Source of the DNA: Limnohabitans sp. 2KL-1
GTDB taxonomy: Bacteria > Pseudomonadota > Gammaproteobacteria > Burkholderiales > Burkholderiaceae_C
Length of the DNA stretch: 64,000 nucleotides
Assembly (NCBI RefSeq): GCF_003063435.1
Contig: NZ_NESL01000004.1
Location: 124,001 to 188,000 of the forward strand
Direction: 5' to 3'
A model generated the notes under the pieces. The model saw only the letters and a list, made by a program, of their open reading frames with translations. It had not been told where the DNA came from and made no database searches. Within the stretch, counting starts at the first letter, position 1. Each line of letters opens with the position of its first letter. The translations under genes and the position numbers were made by a program. Positions 58,851 through 64,000 of the stretch are shown here, one piece after another.

Positions 58851-59516
58851 ATGTTCCACAATGTAGAAGCCGTATTGTTTGACTTGGACGGCACACTGAT
58901 TGACAGTGCGCCCGATTTGGGTGCAGCGGCAGACAAAATGCGGATCGATCGGGGTTTGTCTTCATTTCCTCTGGAGAACTACCGCCACATGGCTGGGGCG
59001 GGCGCGCGCGGCATGCTCGGTATCGCTTTTGGTTTGACGCCCGAACACCCTGACTTTGAAGCCATGCGGGAGGAGTTTTTCGTCAACTACGAAACCTGCA
59101 TGACCGAGCGCACCCGCATCTTTGATGGCGTGGTTGACATGATCGCCCGCTTGGTGGCGCAAGGTTTGGCATGGGGTGTGGTCACCAACAAGTCGAGCCG
59201 TTTCACAGATCCCCTGACTGCGGCCATGCCGCTTTTTTCAACAGCAGGCGCGATTGTCAGCGGCAACACCACACCACATGCCAAGCCCCACCCCGAGCCC
59301 TTGTTCGAAGCGGCAAGGCGTTTGTCGGTCGATCCTGCCCGGTGTGTTTATGTGGGCGATGACGAGCGCGACATCGTCGCAGGCCTGGCTGCAGGCATGG
59401 GCACGGTGGCCGCCACCTATGGTTATTTGGGCCAACAGACCGATATTTCGCGCTGGAATGCCCATTTGCACATTGATTCTCCTATGGACCTCTTGAAATT
59501 CCTCCAGAGCGCCTAA
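58851..59516 (+). CDS. gph: Phosphoglycolate phosphatase (HAD superfamily)
   Basis: 221 residues. HAD motif I LFDLDGTLIDSAPD, motif II VVTNKSSRF, and motif III/IV HAKPHPEPLFEA with VYVGDDERDIVAG. It dephosphorylates 2-phosphoglycolate or a related phosphate ester; MupP (N-acetylmuramate 6-phosphate phosphatase) is a close relative and a real alternative. Co-transcribed with ubiG, ending 13 bases before ssrA. Confidence 0.88.
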   Translation: MFHNVEAVLFDLDGTLIDSAPDLGAAADKMRIDRGLSSFPLENYRHMAGAGARGMLGIAFGLTPEHPDFEAMREEFFVNYETCMTERTRIFDGVVDMIARLVAQGLAWGVVTNKSSRFTDPLTAAMPLFSTAGAIVSGNTTPHAKPHPEPLFEAARRLSVDPARCVYVGDDERDIVAGLAAGMGTVAATYGYLGQQTDISRWNAHLHIDSPMDLLKFLQSA

Positions 59517-59529
59517 AATAGGACGCTCA

Positions 59530-59918
59530 GGGGCTGCACTGGTTTCGACATGGGTTCGGACGCGTGGCAGGGCATGTCGAGGTTCTGATCCTCGTTAATC
59601 TTCGGAAAAAAAACTAACTGCAAACGACGAACGTTTCGCACTCGCCGCTTAATCCGGTGAGCCTTGCAACAGTTGGCCGATAGGCTGGGTTAGGGTGATG
59701 GGGGTGTTAAAGCCTCCAAAGTCCTAGCTGCAAGGTAAAACATATGGGCTGGCATCACCTCGGGTACCTTGGGGTGGTGTGAGAAAAAAGGGTGCTGGCT
59801 GGGTGTTCAGCGTGTCGCTGCGCGGTTCATTTGGCGAGACTCAAATCAGACGACTACACATGTAGAACTGTACGAAAAAGGCTTATGGACGGGGGTTCAA
59901 ATCCCCCCAGCTCCACCA
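59530..59918 (+). ncRNA. ssrA: Transfer-messenger RNA (tmRNA)
   Basis: One-piece tmRNA of 389 bases. The acceptor stem GGGGCTG pairs with CAGCTCC before the encoded ACCA. The tRNA half shows GGTTTCGAC near the 5' end and GGGGGTTCAAATCCCCCC as T arm. The tag frame starts at the resume codon GCA (59620) and reads ANDERFALAA, then TAA (59650-59652). It rescues stalled ribosomes and marks the peptides for proteolysis. The 3' end is a well-known integration site, and foreign-looking genes start right after. Confidence 0.97.
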
Positions 59919-59923
59919 ATACC

Positions 59924-59955
59924 AAAACCCCAACTCGTCTGAGTTGGGGTTTTTT
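59924..59955 (+). terminator. Terminator of ssrA
   Basis: AAAACCCCAACTC-GTCT-GAGTTGGGGTTTT, a 13-bp perfect stem followed by TT, six bases after the CCA end. Confidence 0.92.
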
Positions 59956-60229
59956 CTTGTGCGATCGCGCGTGTTGCCCCGTGTTCTTGCGGGTTCGTGC
60001 GGAAACTTGCGGACTTCGCCCACCGCACCACCTGGCCGGTTCTCCGCCTGGTTCTCTCTCTTCCGGCCATTTCTCTCTGCATTCCTCACGCCCGGGAATG
60101 GGTCGAAGTCCACAAGAGCCTCCGGCTGAGGTCAACAAGATCAACGACTTACGAGTGGACGAATAGATCGGTTTATTTCCAGCATTGGCGGGCGCGCGGA
60201 AATAACAACCTGAAATGCGGCAGTGATTT
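59956..60229. other. Junction region between ssrA and umuD, no gene recognised
   Basis: About 275 bases without a credible gene on either strand. If an element integrated in ssrA, the left attachment site would lie at the ssrA 3' end, with the mate beyond the window. A minus-strand frame covering this area ends WSWGDLNPRP, the usual product of reading a tRNA-like T arm backwards, and is not a gene. Confidence 0.6.
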
Positions 60230-60251
60230 ATACTGGTCAAAAACACAGTAT
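60230..60251. promoter_or_regulatory. LexA box overlapping the umuD promoter
   Basis: ATACTG-N10-CAGTAT, with the exact CTG-N10-CAG core of the proteobacterial LexA operator (60233-60248) and flanking dyad bases. TTATACT at 60228-60234 is a plausible -10, so LexA would block it. The box ends 4 bases before the umuD ATG, leaving room for only a very short leader. Confidence 0.8.
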
Positions 60252-60255
60252 CTAG

Positions 60256-60729
60256 ATGCCAATCCTCAACCTGATCCGACCAGCCCCGACCTTGAGCCAA
60301 GTCCCTGTGGACCTGGCCCTGGAGCCGGCTGCGCGCGAGTTGCGGCTCCTGTCGCACAGGATCAGCGCAGGATTTCCGTCGCCGGCCACGGACTATGTTG
60401 AGGAGGGGCTCGACCTCAACGACTACCTGGTGCGCAACAAACCTGCGACCTTCCTGTTCACGGTCAAGGGCGATTCCATGATCGGCGCGAGCATTGAAGA
60501 AGGCGACAAAGTTATCGTAGATCGAGCCCTCGCGCCGAAGCACGACGACATCGTCGTCGCCGTGGTCGAAGGTGACTACACGCTCAAGCGCCTCTACAAG
60601 CACATGGGCCGGGTTGAACTACGTGCCGAGAACCCTGCATACAGCCCCATCGTTTTCAGTGATGGGAGCGAGCTACTGGTCTGGGGCGTGGTGGTGGGTG
60701 TGGTTCGGCGCTACAGCTCAAGAGGCTAA
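60256..60729 (+). CDS. umuD: UmuD-like SOS peptidase (S24/LexA family)
   Basis: 157 residues. Self-cleavage site Ala38-Gly39 ([13 protein letters not shown]), nucleophile Ser74 in [10 protein letters not shown] and general base Lys111 in [11 protein letters not shown]. After RecA-stimulated cleavage it would activate the UmuC-like polymerase encoded 2 bases downstream. Directly under a LexA box. No Shine-Dalgarno is visible before the ATG, so it may be translated from a nearly leaderless message. Confidence 0.92.
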   Translation: MPILNLIRPAPTLSQVPVDLALEPAARELRLLSHRISAGFPSPATDYVEEGLDLNDYLVRNKPATFLFTVKGDSMIGASIEEGDKVIVDRALAPKHDDIVVAVVEGDYTLKRLYKHMGRVELRAENPAYSPIVFSDGSELLVWGVVVGVVRRYSSRG

Positions 60730-60731
60730 CC

Positions 60732-62021
60732 ATGACGGCCGCGCCGCAGTTTGCGCTGGTGGACGTCAACAACTTCTACGTCTCCTGCGAGAGGGTCTTT
60801 CAACCCCGTCTTGAGGGCATCCCGCTTGTGGTGCTCTCGAACAACGATGGCTGTGCCGTCGCCCGTAGCAATGAGGTTAAGGCGCTGGGCGTGAAGATGG
60901 GCACGCCATGGTTCAAGATGAAGGATCTCGCTCGTCAACATGGGATTCGTGCGTTCTCATCGAACTACACTTTATATGGAGACATGAGCAACCGGGCGAC
61001 CACGGTGCTGCGAGACTTTGCACCCGATCTGGAGGTGTACAGCATCGATGAGTCATTCCTGCGCATTGAGTCCGTCGCACACCTCTATGGGGGTGCCATC
61101 CCAATGGGGCATCAAATGCGCAACCGCATCAAGCAATGGACTGGACTGCCTGTGTGTGTCGGGGTTGGCCCCACCAAAACTCTCGCGAAATTTGCCAACC
61201 ATCTGGCCAAAAAGAACCCCGTGTTCGATGGGGTGTGTGACCTGCATGCATTGTCTCGGCCGGAGAGACTGGCATGGATGCACGGCGTCGAAGTTGGTGA
61301 AGTTTGGGGTGTAGGACCAAGAATTACGAAGCGTCTGGCCGCGATGGGCATCACCTCCGTACTGGCCCTTCGCAATGCATCTCCCAAGGAGATGCGAACC
61401 CACTTCGGCGTCGTGATGGAACGAACGTGCAACGAACTGCGCGGCATCTCGTGCCTGGAGCTCGAAGACATTGCGCAGCCGAAAAAACAGATCATGTCGT
61501 CGCGCAGCTTCGGTGCGCCAGTGGAAACCTTGGCAGAGTTGCGTGAGTCGGTGGCCAGCTACCTCGCAACAGCGGCTGAAAAGTTGCGTCGGCAAAAATC
61601 AGCAGCCGGTGCCGTCTATGTATTTCTGCTCACCAACCGCTTCAAGGAGGATGAGCCTCAGTACAACGCCGGAATCACAGTGCCGATGCCTGACGCAACG
61701 GATGACACGCTGGTGCTGACGGACGCTGCATTGAAAGGACTGGCCGCAATCTTTCGCCAAGGATTTCGCTACAAAAAGACAGGTGTGATGTTGACCTTGC
61801 TCTCCGACAAGACCGCGCGGCAGACCACGCTTTTTGATGACCCAGTCGCTCGGGAAAAGTCGGAACGATTGATGGCGACGATGGATGCGATCAATCGCGA
61901 GTTTGGACGTGGGATGGTCCGGTCCGGTGCCAGTGGAGTAGTGCAACGTTGGGCGATGCGAGCTGAAAACCGATCGCCCCGCTACACGACCCGTTGGGAT
62001 GAACTGCCGTTTGTTCAGTGA
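60732..62021 (+). CDS. umuC: UmuC-like Y-family DNA polymerase (Pol V catalytic subunit)
   Basis: 429 residues. Y-family landmarks: [19 protein letters not shown] (first metal Asp), [21 protein letters not shown], the catalytic SIDESFL, the thumb region ([19 protein letters not shown]) and the little finger [12 protein letters not shown]. Lesion-bypass polymerase, mutagenic when induced. The C-terminal UmuC-specific domain ([20 protein letters not shown]) is present. It is likely carried on the integrated element after ssrA; a chromosomal copy may exist elsewhere. Confidence 0.93.
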   Translation: MTAAPQFALVDVNNFYVSCERVFQPRLEGIPLVVLSNNDGCAVARSNEVKALGVKMGTPWFKMKDLARQHGIRAFSSNYTLYGDMSNRATTVLRDFAPDLEVYSIDESFLRIESVAHLYGGAIPMGHQMRNRIKQWTGLPVCVGVGPTKTLAKFANHLAKKNPVFDGVCDLHALSRPERLAWMHGVEVGEVWGVGPRITKRLAAMGITSVLALRNASPKEMRTHFGVVMERTCNELRGISCLELEDIAQPKKQIMSSRSFGAPVETLAELRESVASYLATAAEKLRRQKSAAGAVYVFLLTNRFKEDEPQYNAGITVPMPDATDDTLVLTDAALKGLAAIFRQGFRYKKTGVMLTLLSDKTARQTTLFDDPVAREKSERLMATMDAINREFGRGMVRSGASGVVQRWAMRAENRSPRYTTRWDELPFVQ

Positions 62022-62030
62022 GAATTTTGG

Positions 62031-62708
62031 TTAATCCACCAGCAATGACCTGATCTTCGATGGCGCCACATCCGTCTTGAGCGCCTCGGCTGGGTACAGA
62101 TGGAGGAAATCAGCACTTTGCTGGGAATCGGCATTCAGCCAGTCGTCGTATCGGTGCTCAGGCAAGACGACCACCATTCGCTTCTCATCATTCGGTTTGT
62201 GGAACTGATTCATCAGCGGGTGCTGGTCCGCATTGATGGTCAACATCGTGAAGCTATGGAGTACTTCCCCTTTGGGCGACTTCCACCATGACCACAGACC
62301 CGCAATCCCCATGGGCTGACCATCTGAGCGGGAAATGCGAGTGGGAACAGCTTTCCCAGATCGCCAATCGGGTTCATAGATAGCGTCCGCAGGGATGATG
62401 CAGTGATGCGCCTTTTTCCACGCATCACGGAAGCTCGGTTTGGAGGCCACGGTCTCAGTGCGCGCGTTGTAGGTTTGCCTGGCGATCTTGGTGTCCGTGG
62501 CCCAGTGTGGGACCAGACCGAAAGATCCCAGCAGTGCCTCGCGCTCCGGCACAGCCTCGTCACCAACGTCCGCGAATTCATGTCGACGCACGAACGGTCC
62601 CAAGTAGCCAGGCCACATATCCCACTTGCCACCCTCCGGAATATCGTCCAGTCGAAAGTGGCTCTTTAGTATTTGGCGATCGCGAACGGATTCAAAGTGG
62701 CTGCACAT
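62031..62708 (-). CDS. SRAP-domain protein (HMCES/YedK family)
   Basis: 225 residues. The catalytic Cys2 directly follows the start Met (MCSHFES), then GLVPHWATD, the binding-pocket YNARTETVASKPSF, IIPADAIYEPDW and LTINADQHPLMNQFHK. SRAP proteins form a thiazolidine crosslink with abasic sites in single-stranded DNA and protect them. Here HKPNDEKRMVVVLP replaces the shorter HxRMP of E. coli YedK, a variant common in mobile elements. It converges on umuC with a 9-base gap, so the locus combines lesion bypass and abasic-site protection. Confidence 0.9.
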   Translation of the reverse strand: MCSHFESVRDRQILKSHFRLDDIPEGGKWDMWPGYLGPFVRRHEFADVGDEAVPEREALLGSFGLVPHWATDTKIARQTYNARTETVASKPSFRDAWKKAHHCIIPADAIYEPDWRSGKAVPTRISRSDGQPMGIAGLWSWWKSPKGEVLHSFTMLTINADQHPLMNQFHKPNDEKRMVVVLPEHRYDDWLNADSQQSADFLHLYPAEALKTDVAPSKIRSLLVD

Positions 62709-62762
62709 GGCTCCATGCTACCAAGGCAGCCGTAAAGGGCAAAAGTCAAATTGCCATGCAAA

Positions 62763-63194
62763 TCACAAACAGAGAAGCGCCCGTTGGTCATCCCACAGCA
62801 GTGGAGTTCCGGATGCCAGATCGAACAGGGTGACATGGTCCGGCAATGACTCGTCCAGGATGGCTGCCACGATGTCCGGGGCCAGTGTGGTGAGGTTCAC
62901 CATCCTGCTCACGTAGGCGCGGTCCATCCCTTCCATCTCGGCAACCTCGGCCAGGTTCCGTGCCTTGCCGGACTCCAGGATGGCCAACCATCGATGGCCA
63001 CGAACCAGGGCCAACTGCATCGGGGTGGGCTGGTTGTCCCACGCGCGCGGCTGCAAGGCCGTGCCGTCCGGCAGGGTCACCGCTTTGCGCCGACCGCGCC
63101 TCGTGATCTTGATGGGGATGGTCACGTTCAGGCTGCCATTGCTGGCGCTGACCACATCGGCATCGCCAGTCGCTTTGATCTTGATCTCGTTCAC
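62763..63194 (-). CDS. Small ParB/HTH-like partner of the serine recombinase
   Basis: 143 residues, not assigned to a named family. Basic middle (ITRRGRRKAVTLPDGTALQ), then a helix-turn-helix, RNLAEVAEMEGMDRAYVSRMVNLTTLAP, of the type in KorB/ParB proteins. It overlaps the recombinase stop by four bases (ATGA), so it is translationally coupled to it. It may be a directionality or regulatory factor for the recombinase (inference). The last residues FDLASGTPLLWDDQRALLCL are conserved-looking but unknown. Confidence 0.6.
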   Translation of the reverse strand: MNEIKIKATGDADVVSASNGSLNVTIPIKITRRGRRKAVTLPDGTALQPRAWDNQPTPMQLALVRGHRWLAILESGKARNLAEVAEMEGMDRAYVSRMVNLTTLAPDIVAAILDESLPDHVTLFDLASGTPLLWDDQRALLCL

Positions 63195-64000
63195 GCTGCT
63201 ACCTCCTCAACTTTCTGCTCGTGGTCCGGCAGTTTGATCTCCGCAGCAAGCCTCTCAATGCCATTCGGCCGGAACTGCACTTCAATGTTGTGTGGCGTGA
63301 CCACCACCTTCTTGATCAGCAGGCGGACGATGCGCTCCTGTTCGGCTGGGAATAACTGGTCCCAGACCTTTTCAATCTGCAGCATGGCGATGCAAACTTT
63401 GGCTTCGTCTGCCTGGTTGTCCGTTGCAGTCAGAAGTTGCGCCACTCGGGTCTTGAGATCCGGGGCGCGGAGGATCAAGCGCAGCTGCTGGACCACATTT
63501 GCTTCCAATTCGATTGCTGGCAACCGTGGTAGACCGGAAGCTCCTGCGTGTTCTTTGTTTTCGCGTGTGTGGATGTAGTACCGGTACAGCTTGCCTGCGC
63601 CCTTACGGGTCCATGCCACGGTCAACGCCCGACCATCGGCGCCCTCAACGATGCCCTTGAGCAGGAAGGGAATGGCGGCGCGGGTGTTGTTGCCTCGGGT
63701 GCGCGGGCTGACTTTCAAGATGGACTGCACTGCCTCCCAGGTGCTGGGCTCAATCAGAGGCTGGTGCTCACCTTTGAACCATTCTTCCTTGTGTCTTAAC
63801 TCGCCAAGGTACGTCCTGTTGCCCAGCAGTTTGTAGATCAGGCCCTTATCGATCAGCTTTCCCTCGCGGAAATTGCCGTCCTGGGTGGTCCAGGCCTTTG
63901 ATGTGACCCCGTCCATACGCAACTCTTTCATGAGCTTGGTGGTGGAGCCCAGTTCCACGAACCGCGTGAAGATGTGCCGGATGATCTTGGCCTCGCGCTC
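63191..64000 (-). CDS. Large serine recombinase, C-terminal part
   Basis: The frame is open to the right edge, so the catalytic N-terminal resolvase domain is outside; 269 residues are seen. Present are the end of the Recombinase domain (IIRHIFTRFVELGSTTKLMKELRMDG, YKLLGNRTYLGELRHKEEW) and a long coiled/zinc-type C-terminal part. The cysteines of the usual zinc ribbon are replaced (FLLKGIVEGADGRALTVAWT), so the ribbon may be degenerate. It is the probable integrase of the element starting at ssrA, although large serine recombinases use ssrA less often than tyrosine integrases do. Confidence 0.85.
   Translation of the reverse strand, partial: EREAKIIRHIFTRFVELGSTTKLMKELRMDGVTSKAWTTQDGNFREGKLIDKGLIYKLLGNRTYLGELRHKEEWFKGEHQPLIEPSTWEAVQSILKVSPRTRGNNTRAAIPFLLKGIVEGADGRALTVAWTRKGAGKLYRYYIHTRENKEHAGASGLPRLPAIELEANVVQQLRLILRAPDLKTRVAQLLTATDNQADEAKVCIAMLQIEKVWDQLFPAEQERIVRLLIKKVVVTPHNIEVQFRPNGIERLAAEIKLPDHEQKVEEVAA

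Noticed and set aside
59854..60603. Minus-strand frame ending in WSWGDLNPRP / GGFEPPS-like residues across the ssrA 3' end
   Set aside because: A known artefact of translating tRNA-like T-arm sequence backwards; it overlaps tmRNA and umuD.

Overview
The window looks like a chromosome segment of a Burkholderiales betaproteobacterium, most likely Comamonadaceae (Limnohabitans/Rhodoferax-like). The grounds are the high-GC housekeeping genes, the tmRNA tag ANDERFALAA, an E3 subunit of pyruvate dehydrogenase with its own lipoyl domain, the AroA-Cmk fusion and the order gyrA-serC-pheA-tyrA-aroA/cmk-rpsA-ihfB-lapA-lapB. The genus is inference; no database was searched.

Layout. 1-5060: the pyruvate dehydrogenase operon aceE (3' part only), aceF and lpdA. 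5061-12415: an accessory stretch built on repeated copies of the lpdA 3' end. A full copy ends at 5060, a 349-bp copy ends at 6179 and a copy of about 96 bp ends at 12415; each is followed by its own strong terminator. Between copies 1 and 2 sits a RelE/HigB-like toxin with a BrnA-like antitoxin. Between copies 2 and 3 sit two amidases, two related LuxR-type regulators and one Bug/TctC solute-binding protein. 12435-17880: a defence and toxin-antitoxin zone in decay, with an intact HipBA module, a DUF1016 nuclease/HsdR chimera, a helicase C-terminal scrap, a nuclease-like N-terminus cut by an IS3-family element, and an intact BrnTA pair.

17980-24950: uvrD, a SlyD-like isomerase, a BPSS1780-type membrane protein, thrB, a second HipBA module and an SRPBCC protein. 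25075-28954: a type IIG-like restriction-methylation gene broken by two single-base frameshifts. 29056-47310: mostly core genes (polA, a DUF1653 protein, an RsmB-like methyltransferase, a desaturase, rpmB-rpmG, trxB, ftsK-lolA-rarA, the branched-chain amino acid ABC transporter livHMGF, lapAB and ihfB). 47419-57152: the rpsA to gyrA supraoperon. 57384-59516: an OmpA-domain protein, ubiG and gph.

59530-59918 is ssrA (tmRNA). Immediately after its terminator begins what looks like an integrated element: a LexA-box-controlled umuDC-like pair, an SRAP-domain protein, a small ParB/HTH-like protein and a large serine recombinase running off the right edge.

The central pattern is gene turnover at fixed chromosomal sites: the lpdA 3' end, the zone left of uvrD, and the ssrA 3' end. 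I did not find a complete system that I would call new. The lpdA 3'-end hotspot, with its mixed toxin-antitoxin pair and paired amidase/LuxR module, is the strongest candidate for something undescribed.
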